From: Streptomyces zingiberis
GTDB taxonomy: Bacteria; Actinomycetota; Actinomycetes; Streptomycetales; Streptomycetaceae
Assembly (NCBI RefSeq): GCF_012034935.1
Contig: NZ_JAATEN010000018.1
Location: forward strand, 62,001-126,000
Direction of reading: 5' to 3'
DNA length: 64,000 nt
In this document: positions 8,668-17,254 of the stretch, one piece after another
Numbering within the stretch: position 1 is the stretch's first letter
Layout: each line of letters begins with the position of its first letter
The notes under the pieces: model-generated
Seen by the model: the letters and a program-made list of their open reading frames with translations, nothing else
What the model was told of the DNA's origin: nothing
Databases searched by the model: none
Translations under genes and position numbers: made by a program

Positions 8668-9582
8668 ATGAAGGCAGTGACGATCGACTCGTACGGCGAA
8701 ACGCCGAAGACCACCGAAGTACCCGAGCCGAAGGTCGGCCCGGACTCCGTCCTGATCCGGGTGCGTGCCGCCGGGGTGAACCCCGTGGACTGGAAGATCA
8801 CCGCGGGCTATCTCGACCCGGTGCTGCACGCCGAGTTCCCGCTGACCCCGGGCTGGGACGTGGCCGGCGTGGTCGAGCGCGTCGGCCCGGCCGTGACGGA
8901 GTTCGCCCCCGGTGACGAGGTGATCGCCTACAACCGGCAGGACGTGGCCCGGTTCGGCACCTTCGCCGAGCTGGCCGTGGCGCCCATCCGCGCCGTCGCC
9001 CGCAAGCCCGCCTCGCTGAGCTGGGCGCAGGCCGCGGGGCTGCCGCTGGCGGGGCTCACCGCCCTCCAGTCGCTGCGCGCCGCCGGGACGGGCAAGGGCG
9101 ACACGGTCCTGGTGCACGCCGCGGCCGGCGGCGTCGGATCGTTCGCGGTGCAGATCGCCGTCGCGCTCGGGGCCCGCGTGATCGGCACCGCCAGTGAGCG
9201 CAACCACGACTATCTGCGCTCCCTCGGCGCCGAGCCGGTCACCTACGGCGACGGGCTCGCCGGCCGGGTGCGCGAGCTGGCGCCCGAGGGCGTGGACGTG
9301 GCGGTCGACTTCGCCGGCGGGGACTCCGTCGCGGTCTCCACCGAGGTGGCCCGGTCCGCGGCGCGGGTGGTGTCGGTGGTGGACGCGGGCGTCAAGGAGG
9401 CCGGCGGCCACTACGTCTTCGTCCGCCCCTCCACCGCCGATCTGACGGAGCTGGGCGAGCTGGCCGACGCGGGCAAGCTGACCGTCAACGTGGACCGGGA
9501 GCTGCCGCTGGACGAGGTGGCCGAGGCGTTCCGGATCAGCCAGGAGGGTCGCACCCGCGGCAAGATCGTGCTGACGGTCTGA
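8668..9582 (+). CDS. NADP-dependent MDR oxidoreductase (quinone oxidoreductase-like)
   Basis: 304 aa, medium-chain dehydrogenase/reductase without the catalytic zinc site. There is an N-terminal GroES-like domain (VNPVDWKITAGYLDP, the typical zinc-less QOR/ETR motif; PGWDVAGVVERVGPAV). A Rossmann domain carries AAAGGVGSFAVQIA (about residues 150-163), and the C-terminus GKIVLTV is typical. Such enzymes reduce quinones or enones with NADPH, often in redox or xenobiotic stress. The start is ATG 8668, since MKAVTIDSYG aligns with family N-termini; an upstream in-frame ATG would add 20 unlikely residues. Monocistronic, ending just before a strong bidirectional terminator. Confidence 0.93.
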   Translation: MKAVTIDSYGETPKTTEVPEPKVGPDSVLIRVRAAGVNPVDWKITAGYLDPVLHAEFPLTPGWDVAGVVERVGPAVTEFAPGDEVIAYNRQDVARFGTFAELAVAPIRAVARKPASLSWAQAAGLPLAGLTALQSLRAAGTGKGDTVLVHAAAGGVGSFAVQIAVALGARVIGTASERNHDYLRSLGAEPVTYGDGLAGRVRELAPEGVDVAVDFAGGDSVAVSTEVARSAARVVSVVDAGVKEAGGHYVFVRPSTADLTELGELADAGKLTVNVDRELPLDEVAEAFRISQEGRTRGKIVLTV

Positions 9583-9640
9583 GCCCGGCCCGGCGGACCG
9601 GGTGCGGCCGAACCGCGCCCGCACCTGATCCACCGGTTCT

Positions 9641-9680
9641 GCAGTGGCCCCGGGAACCCACGGGTTCCCGGGGCCACTGC
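9641..9680. terminator. Perfect 19-bp stem terminator between convergent genes
   Basis: Perfect inverted repeat 9641-9659/9662-9680 with a 2-base centre, 58 bases after the MDR stop and ~178 bases from the end of the opposite VOC gene. No U-tract, as usual in Streptomyces. It should work in both directions. Confidence 0.88.
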
Positions 9681-9857
9681 GGTCCGGAGGCGTGGGGCCC
9701 CGGCGGCCCGTCCGGCCGCGGTCACCGGCCGTCCGGCCACCCCCACCGGTCACCGGGCGCGCCGGACCGCACCCGGCGTCCCGCCGCACCCGGCGTCCCG
9801 CCGCACCCGGCGCCGTGCCCCTGCCGCGCGGAGACCGGGGGGTGCCGGGGCCGTTCC

Positions 9858-10214
9858 TCAGGCGTGGTGCGGGGCGCCGCCGTCGATGTACTCGAAGATC
9901 GACCCGTCGGGGTGGCGGGCCAGCATGTTGCGGCCGGGGGTGGGCATGGGCCCCGCGATGATCTGCGCGCCGACCGCGACCAGGGTGCGGACCGCCTCGT
10001 CCACGTCCTTCACCGCGATGGTCGCGGAGACTTTCCGCAGCAGCTCCATCTCCGCCTCCTCCCCGCTCATCAGCAGGAACGAGCCCACCGCCGCGACGGA
10101 GACGCCCCCTCTGCGGAAACGCATCGCCCGATCGCCGGTCAGCCGTTCGTAGACGGGGACGGCGGCGTCGAGATCGTCCACACAGACACGGAGTGAAGTT
10201 CCGAGGATTTCCAT
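9858..10214 (-). CDS. VOC superfamily (glyoxalase/bleomycin-resistance fold) protein
   Basis: 118 aa, a single VOC module. It has a beta-alpha-beta-beta-beta start (MEILGTSLRVCVDDLDAAVPVYERLTG), a second half with IAVKDVDEAVRTLVAVGAQI, and the terminal metal-site type block HPDGSIFEYID. The family includes glyoxalase I, dioxygenases and drug-binding resistance proteins. Function cannot be read from one module, and the protein should act as a dimer. ATG 10214 is preceded by GGAA. It is convergent with the MDR gene and separated by the hairpin at 9641-9680. Downstream of the LigB gene on the same strand but with a 137-base gap, so the operon link is uncertain. Confidence 0.88.
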   Translation of the reverse strand: MEILGTSLRVCVDDLDAAVPVYERLTGDRAMRFRRGGVSVAAVGSFLLMSGEEAEMELLRKVSATIAVKDVDEAVRTLVAVGAQIIAGPMPTPGRNMLARHPDGSIFEYIDGGAPHHA

Positions 10215-10351
10215 GGCCGTTGAGCCTAGTGCCGTGCCGGGTGGCGGCGGTCGCCCGGGACCGGTGAAGCGCCCGCCGGTCCGGCGGCCGCGGGCCCGTC
10301 ACCGCCCGCCGGGCCGCCACAATCCGCCGGGACCTGCCACGGGACGCCGGT

Positions 10352-11164
10352 TCACCCGCCGAACTGCACGGACCGCTTGGCCAGCCCCATCCAGAAGCCG
10401 TCGATGACGCTGCGCCCGCTGTCCAGGTCACCGGCGGCGTCCGCCGCGCCGAGCGTCACGAACAGCGGGGCGAAGTGCTCGGTACGGGGGTGGGCGAGCT
10501 CGCCGGCGGGGGAGGCGTGGCGGAAGTCCAGCAGCGCGTCGACGTCCCCGGCGGCCAGCGCGCGGTTCCCCCAGTCGTCGAACTCCGACGACCAGCCGGG
10601 CACGCCGGGGCCGGTGTGGCGGAGCGCCGCGAGGTTGTGGGTGAAGAATCCGCTGCCCACGATCAGCACGCCCTCGTCACGCAGCGGGGCGAGCCGGCGG
10701 CCGATCTGGAGGAGGCGCCGCGGGTCGAGGGTGGGCAGGGAGATCTGAAGGACGGGGATGTCGGCCCCGGGGTACATCTCGGCCAGCGGGACGTAGGCGC
10801 CGTGGTCGAGGCCGCGGTCGGGGAAGTCCTGCACCGGCGTGCCCGCGCCGCGCAGGGTCCTGCGGACGCGCTCGGCCAGTTCCGGCGCCCCGGGCGCCGC
10901 GTAGCGGACGCGGTAGTAGTGCTCGGGGAAGCCCCAGAAGTCGTACACGAGGGGGACGGTCGTGGTGGCGCCGAGGGCGAGCGGGGCCTCCTCCCAGTGC
11001 GCGGAGACCATGAGGATCGCCCGGGGCCGGGGCAGCGCCGCGGACCAGCCGGCCAGTTCCCCGGGCCAGAGGGGATCGTCGGCGAGCGGCGGGGCGCCGT
11101 GGCTGAGGTAGAGGGCGGGCATGCGCTCGCCGGACGGCGCGACGGACGACGCGGTGACGGACAT
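10352..11164 (-). CDS. LigB/DODA-type extradiol ring-cleavage dioxygenase
   Basis: 270 aa. Class III (LigB-type) extradiol dioxygenase of the 4,5-DOPA dioxygenase/YgiD group, non-haem iron or zinc. Visible signature residues are LYLSHGAPPL (metal His), VSAHWE (His), the DHGAYVPL block (active-site His), and GSGFFTHN. ATG 11164 gives a normal family length; an in-frame ATG 37 codons further upstream would run through the operator region, so it is rejected. Divergently transcribed from a MarR regulator with two shared sequence elements between them, which predicts induction by a phenolic ligand. The physiological substrate is unknown. Confidence 0.92.
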   Translation of the reverse strand: MSVTASSVAPSGERMPALYLSHGAPPLADDPLWPGELAGWSAALPRPRAILMVSAHWEEAPLALGATTTVPLVYDFWGFPEHYYRVRYAAPGAPELAERVRRTLRGAGTPVQDFPDRGLDHGAYVPLAEMYPGADIPVLQISLPTLDPRRLLQIGRRLAPLRDEGVLIVGSGFFTHNLAALRHTGPGVPGWSSEFDDWGNRALAAGDVDALLDFRHASPAGELAHPRTEHFAPLFVTLGAADAAGDLDSGRSVIDGFWMGLAKRSVQFGG

Positions 11165-11257
11165 GGCGGCGGCTCCGGAGAGGGGACGGCGGCGGGCACG
11201 GCTGCGACAGGGGCGAGCGTGGTCCGGGCCGCCTGGCGGGACGGGCGTGGAGAGGTT

Positions 11258-11325
11258 GCTTGAGGTTTCAAGCATCCTCCCGGCCCACCGTACGGGAGCT
11301 TCGTTTAACTTTCAAGCTTTTGTTA
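11258..11325. promoter_or_regulatory. Likely MarR operators in the divergent dioxygenase-marR promoter
   Basis: Two sites share the octamer TTTCAAGC. Site 1 (11258-11273) is a palindrome with 6-base arms GCTTGA...TCAAGC. Site 2 (11306-11325) has arms TAAC...GTTA around a second TTTCAAGC. A TAGGCT at 11324-11329 fits a -10 box 6 bases before the marR ATG, which suggests a leaderless marR transcript overlapped by site 2 (autorepression). The region is locally AT-rich compared with its surroundings. The assignment to this MarR is inference from position. Confidence 0.6.
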
Positions 11326-11335
11326 GGCTGAGGTC

Positions 11336-11887
11336 ATGACCACGTCTCAAGGCCCCCCGGACCCCGCAGGCTCGCCGGACCACCCGCAGCCCGCGGGCGC
11401 CGGGCCCCGCTGGCTGGACGACGGCGAACAGCGGACCTGGCAGGCGTATCTGCACGCGACCGCCCTGCTGGAGGACCACTTCGACCGCCAGTTGCAGCGC
11501 GACGCCGAGATGCCGCACCTCTACTACGGGCTGCTCGTCCAGCTCTCCCGCGCCCCCGGGCGGCGGATGCGGATGACCGACCTGGCGTGCCAGTCCAAGA
11601 TCACCCGGTCCCGGCTGTCGCACGCCGTGTCCCGGCTGGAGCGGAACGGCTGGGTGCGCCGGGAGAGCTGCCCGTCCGACCGGCGGGGACAGTTCGCCGT
11701 CCTCACCGACCGGGGCGCCGCCGTCCAGGCGGCCGCGGCACCCGGCCACGTCGCCACCGTGCGCGCGGCCCTCTTCGACCGGCTCACCACGGAGCAGGTC
11801 GCGCAGCTCGGGGAGATCTGCCGGACGGTGGCCGAAGGGCTCCAGCCCGCGGACCGGCCCGGGGCGGACCTGCCCTGGCTCCGCTGA
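11336..11887 (+). CDS. MarR family transcriptional regulator
   Basis: 183 aa. Winged-helix regulator with the expected helices: dimerisation helix around WQAYLHATALLEDHFDRQL, recognition region MTDLACQSKITRSRLSHAVSRLERNGWVRR (about 80-110), and wing SCPSDRRGQFAVLTDRG. A Pro/Gly-rich N-terminal tail of ~25 aa precedes the fold. The divergent arrangement with the LigB-type dioxygenase and the shared TTTCAAGC elements suggest that it represses that gene and itself, with release by an aromatic ligand. Family certain; target inferred. Confidence 0.95.
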   Translation: MTTSQGPPDPAGSPDHPQPAGAGPRWLDDGEQRTWQAYLHATALLEDHFDRQLQRDAEMPHLYYGLLVQLSRAPGRRMRMTDLACQSKITRSRLSHAVSRLERNGWVRRESCPSDRRGQFAVLTDRGAAVQAAAAPGHVATVRAALFDRLTTEQVAQLGEICRTVAEGLQPADRPGADLPWLR

Positions 11888-11999
11888 GGACCGCCCACCG
11901 CAAGGCCGTACGTCCCGGGGCCGGGCTTCCGGGGTCCGGAGGGAGGCCCGGCGGCGGCGCACCGGGCGCCGCGTCTCCGGCCCGGCCCCCGGGCGCGCC

Positions 12000-12953
12000 C
12001 TAACGGCAGAGGATCTCCCCGTGCGGCACGGTGAACCACCCGTCCGGGCTGCTGCCCCAGGTCCGCCAGGCGTCCGCGATGCGGCGCAGCTCCTCCCGGG
12101 TGGCGTGGCCGCCGTCCACGGCGCGGTCCGCGTAGGACGAGGCGACCGTGCGTTCCGCCCACAGCCCGCTCCACCAGGCGCGCTCCTCCGGTGTCGCGTA
12201 GCACCACACCGACGCGGACGGGGTGATCTCCGTAAACCCTGCCTCCCGGGCCCAGGAGAGCAGCCGCCGGCCGGCGTCGGGCTCGCCGCCGCCTGAGCGG
12301 GCGACCCGCCGGTAGAGGTCCGACCAGTCGTCGAGCCCGGGCACCCGCGGGTACCAGATCATGCCCGCGTAGTCGGAGTCGCGGGCGGCGGCCACCCCGC
12401 CCGGCCGGAGCACCCGCCGCATCTCGCGCAGCGCGCCGACCGGGTCGGCCACGTGCTGGAGCAGCTGGTGGGCGTGGACCACGTCGAAGACCGCGTCGGG
12501 GAAGCCGAGCGCGGAGACGTCGGTGACGGTGAAGTCGACGTTCTCCAGGCCGCGACCGGCGGCGGTCGCGCGGGCCCGCCGCAGGATCTCCGGGGCGGTG
12601 TCGGCCCCCGTCACCCGGCCCGGGGCGACGCGGGCGGCGAGGTCGGCGGTGACGGTGCCGGGCCCGCATCCCACGTCCAGCAGGCGCCGACCGGGGCGGA
12701 GTTCGGGGAGCAGATACGCCGCGGAGTTGGCCGCGGTGCGCCAGGTGTGGGAGCGGAGCACGGAGGCGTGGTGCCCGTGCGTGTAGACGGCGGTCCGCCG
12801 GTGTTCCCCGCCGGGGGCGCCCGCCCGGTCGCGGGCGCGTGCGGGCCGGGCGGACGGGGCCCGGGAGGAGCCGCCGGGCCGTCCGTCCGGGGGTGGGTTC
12901 CCGGTTTCCGCGGGCCCGTGCCCCTCTCGTGGGGCGCTGCTGTGGTCCGGCAC
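12000..12953 (-). CDS. Class I SAM-dependent methyltransferase
   Basis: 317 aa. Rossmann-like methyltransferase with motif I LLDVGCGPGTVTADLA (about residues 100-112), acidic motif II VTGADTAPEIL, a post-motif VTDVSALGFPDAVFDVVHAHQLLQHV, and the motif III-type LRPGGVAAARD. The N-terminal ~60 aa are Pro/Arg-rich and disordered. The region after the fold, with PDAGRRLLSWAREAGF and a Trp-rich segment, resembles the UbiE/Methyltransf_11-25 group acting on small molecules. GTG 12953 is used; a start closer to YTHGHHASVLRSH is possible. It is convergent with marR across a 112-base gap. The substrate is not predictable. Confidence 0.9.
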   Translation of the reverse strand: MPDHSSAPREGHGPAETGNPPPDGRPGGSSRAPSARPARARDRAGAPGGEHRRTAVYTHGHHASVLRSHTWRTAANSAAYLLPELRPGRRLLDVGCGPGTVTADLAARVAPGRVTGADTAPEILRRARATAAGRGLENVDFTVTDVSALGFPDAVFDVVHAHQLLQHVADPVGALREMRRVLRPGGVAAARDSDYAGMIWYPRVPGLDDWSDLYRRVARSGGGEPDAGRRLLSWAREAGFTEITPSASVWCYATPEERAWWSGLWAERTVASSYADRAVDGGHATREELRRIADAWRTWGSSPDGWFTVPHGEILCR

Positions 12954-13108
12954 GGCGGGCCTCCCGTGGCAAGGGGTCGGCGGGTGGCCGCAGTCTAGGC
13001 GCTTCTCTCACATGGTGAGCAAGAGCGTTCCGGGATGCGGACGGCCGGGTGTGCGCGCCACCACCGGGCGGGGGGAGTGCCGCGGCCCTGGTGGCCGCGC
13101 CACCGCCC

Positions 13109-14620
13109 TCAGTCGGGAATGGTCCGGTACACCGTCAGCGCCTCCTCCGCCTTGTCGATGACGAAGGACGGCGGAGCCGGCGCGACCTCCCCGTCATAGG
13201 CCATGTGGGTGCCCTCGGGGAGCCCGGAGATCCGCAGCCACCGGGGCCGGGTCGCGGCGTAGACGGGGGAGCGGCGCAGCGCGCCGGTCAGCGCGGCGGT
13301 GAGCAGGCGCACGCGGGCGAAGCGGCCGCCGTGCGCGACGCGCAGGTCCAGCAGGCCGTCCGCGAGGTCGTAGCGGCGCACGGGCGCGAGGCCCACGCTG
13401 CGGTAGGCGCCGTTCCCCGCGAAGAGCAGCCACATCGACCGCTCCTCCCCGTTGACCACGGCCCGCAGCGGCCGTGAGGTGCGCAGCACGTGCGCCACGC
13501 CGAGCAGCGTCGCCGCCGGTCCGCCGATCCGCGGCGACCAGTGCTCGCGCAGCCGCACCAGTTCCGGGTACGAGCCCAGGCTGAAGGTGTTGACGAAGTA
13601 GGACGGCTCCCGGGACACCCCGGGCTCGCCGGTGGGCGTCAGCCGCCCCACGTCCACCCGGACGGCGCTGCCGGACTCCACCGCCGCGCAGACCTCCGCC
13701 ACGGTCTCCACCCCGAGGTCCTGCGCGAAGTGGTTGAAGGTGCCACCGGGCAGTACGGCGAGCGGCACGCCGTACCGGAGGGCGGTGGCCGCGGCGGCGC
13801 TCACCGTGCCGTCACCGCCGATGACGCCCAGCGCGCCGCCCCGTTCGGCGGCGTCGCGGGCGGCGGTGTCCAGCGTGGCCGTCAGCGGGGGCCCCGCCAT
13901 GTCGTGCAGCACGACCTCGGCCTTGGGCAGCCCGGCCCGCAGCTGCCGTACCGGATCACCCGGCTGAGGGATCGCCCCGGAGCCGGGGTTGACGACGACG
14001 ACCAGGCCCTCGCCCTCGGGGAGCGCGGGCGCGTCCCCCCGCGGCCGCGCGGGCGGCGGGAGCTGGTGGCGGGACGGGACGAGGCCCCGCACCGCGTAGG
14101 CGGCGCCGGCGCCCAGGGCCGCGCCCACCACCACGTCGCTCGGGTAGTGCACCCCCGTGTAGACACGGGAGAAGGCGACGGCCCCCGCGAGCGGCGCCAG
14201 CAGGGTGCCCAGCGCCCGCGACTCCAGGGCGACGCCGACCGCGAAGGCCGCGGCGGAGGCGGAGTGCCCGGAGGGGAAGGAGGTCGTCGTCGGCTGCCGG
14301 CGCGCCCGCCTGATGTGCGGGACGGCGTCGATGAGGGGCCGGGTGCGGCGCACCGACCGCTTGCCCAGGGTGTTGACGGTGGCCGAGGCGAGCGCCAGCG
14401 AGGCCACGCCGCGGGCGGCGGCACGGCGTCCCCGCGCGCCGCCGAGCGCCCACAGCACGCCCGCCGTGCCGAACCACAGCAGCCCGTGGTTGGCGCTGTG
14501 GGTGAGCCGGGGCAGCAGCCGGTCGCCGGCCGGCCAGTGGTGGGCGGCCACGCGCGCGAAGACGGCCCGGTCACCTTCGCTGAGCCATCGGTGCAGGGGG
14601 CCAGGTGTCTGCTCGGTCAT
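13109..14620 (-). CDS. PAP2 phosphatase / diacylglycerol kinase (NAD kinase-like) fusion
   Basis: 503 aa in two domains. N-terminal PAP2 (type 2 phosphatidic acid phosphatase, about 30-190) has all three signature blocks: KRSVRRTRP, FPSGHSASA and SRVYTGVHYPSD, with several hydrophobic membrane segments. C-terminal DAGKc (about 205-500) has VVNPGSG, GGDGTVSAAAA and PGGTFNHFAQD. The combination would both dephosphorylate and phosphorylate lipids, and such fusions are recurrent in actinobacteria, possibly in phospholipid or undecaprenyl recycling. ATG 14620 is chosen over an in-frame start at 14629 (MSAM). Inner-membrane location. The opposing activities in one chain suggest substrate channelling or different substrates; that is inference. 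Confidence 0.93.
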   Translation of the reverse strand: MTEQTPGPLHRWLSEGDRAVFARVAAHHWPAGDRLLPRLTHSANHGLLWFGTAGVLWALGGARGRRAAARGVASLALASATVNTLGKRSVRRTRPLIDAVPHIRRARRQPTTTSFPSGHSASAAAFAVGVALESRALGTLLAPLAGAVAFSRVYTGVHYPSDVVVGAALGAGAAYAVRGLVPSRHQLPPPARPRGDAPALPEGEGLVVVVNPGSGAIPQPGDPVRQLRAGLPKAEVVLHDMAGPPLTATLDTAARDAAERGGALGVIGGDGTVSAAAATALRYGVPLAVLPGGTFNHFAQDLGVETVAEVCAAVESGSAVRVDVGRLTPTGEPGVSREPSYFVNTFSLGSYPELVRLREHWSPRIGGPAATLLGVAHVLRTSRPLRAVVNGEERSMWLLFAGNGAYRSVGLAPVRRYDLADGLLDLRVAHGGRFARVRLLTAALTGALRRSPVYAATRPRWLRISGLPEGTHMAYDGEVAPAPPSFVIDKAEEALTVYRTIPD

Positions 14621-14970
14621 GGCTGACACCTACCCCCGGCCGGTCCGGGCATGAGCCGGGACAGGGCCGGCCGGGGGACCGGAACGGGATTCCGGCGTGC
14701 GGTGATCCCGCGCGCCCCGGGGGCGTGCGCCGGGGCCGGTTCCGTTCCGCGATGGTGACCCACCGTCCTCCGCCCTCTGCCCGTCGGCGGCGAGGGACGG
14801 GGGACGGGAGACGGAAGGGGGCGGGAATCAGGGCACCTCCCGCCCGGCCCCGGGCCGCCCTGTCGCGGGACCGGGCGGGCAGCCGCGTGACCGCTCCGGC
14901 CGGGGCGCCGCGGCGAGGAGAGCCGTACGGAGGTGCCGGGCGCCGCGCCAGGACACCGAGGTCACCCCGG

Positions 14971-15012
14971 CCATCCGGTCATCCGGTGCGGGGCGGCCGG
15001 ATGACCGGATGG
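14971..15012. terminator. Perfect 16-bp inverted repeat (terminator-like)
   Basis: Arms 14971-14986 and 14997-15012 are exact reverse complements with a 10-base loop. It lies ~160 bases beyond the DUF2795 stop on the minus strand. The arms contain a doubled CCATCCGGTCATCCGG pattern, so alternative foldings are possible. Confidence 0.75.
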
Positions 15013-15039
15013 CGAGACGGCGGCCGGGCGCCGTCCGGA

Positions 15040-15082
15040 GCCCGCTCCCGCGCCCGTCGCGGGGACGGGAGCGGGAGCGGGC
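15040..15082. terminator. 19-bp near-perfect hairpin
   Basis: Arms 15040-15058 and 15064-15082 with one mismatch and a 5-base loop. Second of three stacked hairpins downstream of the minus-strand DUF2795 gene. Confidence 0.7.
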
Positions 15083-15119
15083 GCGGCTTCGGCGCGCGGG
15101 TCCGTCCCGGCCTCCCGTC

Positions 15120-15148
15120 CCGGCCTCCCGGCCCGGCCGGGAGGCCGG
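15120..15148. terminator. 14-bp hairpin immediately after the DUF2795 gene
   Basis: Arms 15120-15133 and 15135-15148 are exact reverse complements with a single unpaired centre base. It begins 26 bases beyond the DUF2795 stop on the minus strand, the best-placed terminator of the three. Confidence 0.75.
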
Positions 15149-15174
15149 TCCGCGGGGGCCGCGCGGTCCTGGCC

Positions 15175-15564
15175 TCAGGAGCGCGGCCGGCGGCCCAGGG
15201 CCGCCATGACGTCCTGCACGTTGCGGTACTCCTGGCCGTCGGGGAGACCGCCGACCAGATCGACCAGATGGTCCGGCGCGTGCCGTTCGCGGAGGGTCTC
15301 CAGCAGGTGGTCGCGCCGCCCGGGGAAGGGGGTCCGCCCGACGTAGCGGGCGAGCTCGGAGCGGAGCGCCTCGGCCTCGGCCTCGTCGCCGACGTCCGCG
15401 GACGGGACCGGCCCCACCCCGGTCGCGGGGTCGTCGTCGGCGGGAGGCTCGACGTCGTGCCACTCCTCGGCGCGGGTGGGGTGGTTGCCGCGGAGCATGC
15501 CCTGGAGTTCCTGTTTCATCTCGTCGTCCTGGTGGACGTTCAGATGGTCGCTGCCTCGCTGCAT
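15175..15564 (-). CDS. DUF2795 domain protein
   Basis: 129 aa, small acidic cytoplasmic protein. The DUF2795 signature occupies the C-terminal half: LARYVGRTPFPGRRDHLLETL, then APDHLVDLVGGLPDGQEYRNVQDVMAALG. The N-terminal half is charged and low-complexity. ATG 15564 follows GGGAGGACGAACCCCC. DUF2795 proteins are widespread in Actinobacteria and often lie near stress genes; no biochemical role is established. It is the downstream member of a probable pair with the Vms1-like gene (140-base gap, same strand). Confidence 0.9.
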   Translation of the reverse strand: MQRGSDHLNVHQDDEMKQELQGMLRGNHPTRAEEWHDVEPPADDDPATGVGPVPSADVGDEAEAEALRSELARYVGRTPFPGRRDHLLETLRERHAPDHLVDLVGGLPDGQEYRNVQDVMAALGRRPRS

Positions 15565-15704
15565 GGGGGTTCGTCCTCCCGTGGTGTGGGTGGCCTGTGT
15601 GCCGTGTGTCCGGGGGCCGTGGGTCCCGCCTCGGCGCCGGCCGGCCCGGTGGGCCGCCGGAAACCGGGGGCCCGGGGTCGGCGCCGGGGCGGGTCATCCG
15701 GTGG

Positions 15705-16874
15705 TCACAGGGATTCCTCCAGTCGTTCGCCGGGCGCGCCCGGCCAGCGGAGCAGTGCCCCGAGCCCGCCCGCCGGCAGGTCGTCGCCCACGTCCTCCGG
15801 CCGGCGCAGGAGCAGGGCCTCGGCGCCGGTGGCGGCCGCCGCGCGGAGCAGGGCGTCGTCGGCCCGCACGGCGACCGGCTCGGTGTCGCCGAGGTACGGG
15901 ATGTCGGTGTGGCGGACGGCGATCTGGTCCGGCTCACGGCCCACGTACACCTCGCGGTGCACGTCCGGGCCGTCGGGGCGGATGACGAGGGAGTCGATCC
16001 GGTGCTCCCGGGCGGCCTCCACGAGCGCGGGCACCCCCTCCGCCGCGTCGTGCGCCACGTCCCCGGGCACCTGGGCGCGGCGGGAGCGGAACCGGTCGGT
16101 CAGCTCCGCCGCCCGCCGCCGGGTGTAGTGCTCACGCGCCTCGTCCACGGCCTCGTCGAGCCGCTCCCTGCGGGCCCCCGCGGCCCGGCCGCCGAACTCC
16201 GTCTCGACGGCGGCCGACTTCAGCGGCGGGGCGAGCCGGTCGTGCACGGCGCGCCGTTCGCGGACGTCTCCGGCGAGGACCAGGAGCTGGGCGCCGGTCT
16301 CCTCCCAGGCCTCGGCCAGCGCGTCCGCGATCACCCCGGCGTTGTGCTCCCAGGTGTCCTCGACCGCGAACTCGAAGTGGCCCACGGACCAGTCGGCCCC
16401 GGACTTGGTGCGGTGCATCGGCCACTGCCGGCCCTCCCGGTGCCCGGCGTCCTCGTGGCCGTAGTCGTCGTGGAGTTCGAAGTCCGCGCCCCTGCGGTCG
16501 ATGGCGGCGACCAGACACCGGGGGTTCTCGCTCCGGTGCTCCAGCAGAGGCAGCAGCCGGGGCACCGGTGACCAGCTCACCGTCGGCAGACCGCTCTGCG
16601 GCGGTTCGCCGAGCGGCAGGTCCAGCACCACGTCCCCACCGGTCGCGAAGAGCGCCCGTCCGGGGGCGCCGCTGCGGGGGAGCTCCGCGAGCGCCTCCCG
16701 CAGGGTGCGGCAGGTGGCCTCGTCGGCCCCCTGCGCGGCCAGTTCGCCGGCCGCCTCGCGCGCCGCCAGCTCCTGCTCCTTCAGCGCGGACTGGGAGACA
16801 CGCGAGGTGTCGAAGAAGACCGACGCCCACGGCCCGGGACGCTGTGCGACCGGGGTGAGGAATGCGAGTTCCAT
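15705..16874 (-). CDS. Vms1/eRF1-like (baeRF-type) protein
   Basis: 389 aa. Matches the actinobacterial baeRF/Vms1-type families related to eRF1 domains 2-3, a group implicated in peptidyl-tRNA hydrolysis or ribosome rescue. Recognisable parts are an N-terminal segment with SVFFDTSRVSQSALKEQEL, a mid-domain VAAIDRRGADFELHDDYG, WEHNAGVIADALAEAWEETGAQLLVLAGD, and a C-terminal domain ending DALLRAAAATGAEALLLRRPED (loss of the canonical GGQ could not be checked by alignment). ATG 16874 has an excellent GGAGGAA box 6 bases upstream. A SigB-type promoter motif lies ~45 bases upstream. Family assignment moderate to high; the biochemical role is inferred from relatives. Confidence 0.85.
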   Translation of the reverse strand: MELAFLTPVAQRPGPWASVFFDTSRVSQSALKEQELAAREAAGELAAQGADEATCRTLREALAELPRSGAPGRALFATGGDVVLDLPLGEPPQSGLPTVSWSPVPRLLPLLEHRSENPRCLVAAIDRRGADFELHDDYGHEDAGHREGRQWPMHRTKSGADWSVGHFEFAVEDTWEHNAGVIADALAEAWEETGAQLLVLAGDVRERRAVHDRLAPPLKSAAVETEFGGRAAGARRERLDEAVDEAREHYTRRRAAELTDRFRSRRAQVPGDVAHDAAEGVPALVEAAREHRIDSLVIRPDGPDVHREVYVGREPDQIAVRHTDIPYLGDTEPVAVRADDALLRAAAATGAEALLLRRPEDVGDDLPAGGLGALLRWPGAPGERLEESL

Positions 16875-16917
16875 GGGTGCTTCCTCCGGACTGTTCTGAA
16901 GCGGTGGTCCGTGCCGG

Positions 16918-16942
16918 GTACCCGACGGGACGGACGTGACAC
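16918..16942 (-). promoter_or_regulatory. Putative SigB-type promoter of the Vms1-like gene
   Basis: On the minus strand, GTGT (16942-16939), 15 bases, then GGGTAC (16923-16918). This matches the Streptomyces SigB consensus GNNT-N14-16-GGGTAY and sits 43 bases upstream of the start codon. A SigB-family gene is encoded 3 kb away. The -10 is also part of the palindrome GGGTACCC. Confidence 0.5.
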
Positions 16943-17254
16943 GACAGGATCCCGGCCGGGCCCGGCCGCACCCACCGCCGGGATCCTGCCGCGGACCGGG
17001 GAGGGCGGGGCCCGCCGGTCCGGGCCACCGGGGGACGTGCGGGAGGCCCGGGTGGAGCCCCCGTCCGGCACCGGTCCCGCACCGGTCCGGCAGCGGGGTT
17101 GAGGAGGCGCTGACGGAGCACACGGCCCCCAGGGAACCCGCGCCCCGTGGCGCTCCCGGAGAGCCGCCAGGCCCGGGAGCCCGGCCGGGCGGTGCGGCGG
17201 GTGAGCGGAAGGACGCCCCGGGTGACGCCGGGACGGCAACGAAGGAGGTGCGCC

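Larger units (their letters stand above)
14621..15174. other. Intergenic region with several strong hairpins
   Basis: About 550 bases with no convincing gene between two minus-strand genes. Frames here are Arg/Pro-rich with no domain. It holds three strong inverted repeats at its right-hand part, listed separately, all downstream of the DUF2795 gene when read leftwards. Confidence 0.7.

Noticed and set aside
13490..14626. A 378-codon plus-strand frame over the PAP2/DAGK fusion
   Set aside because: The opposite strand carries PAP2 and DAGK signatures. This frame is a non-motif shadow.
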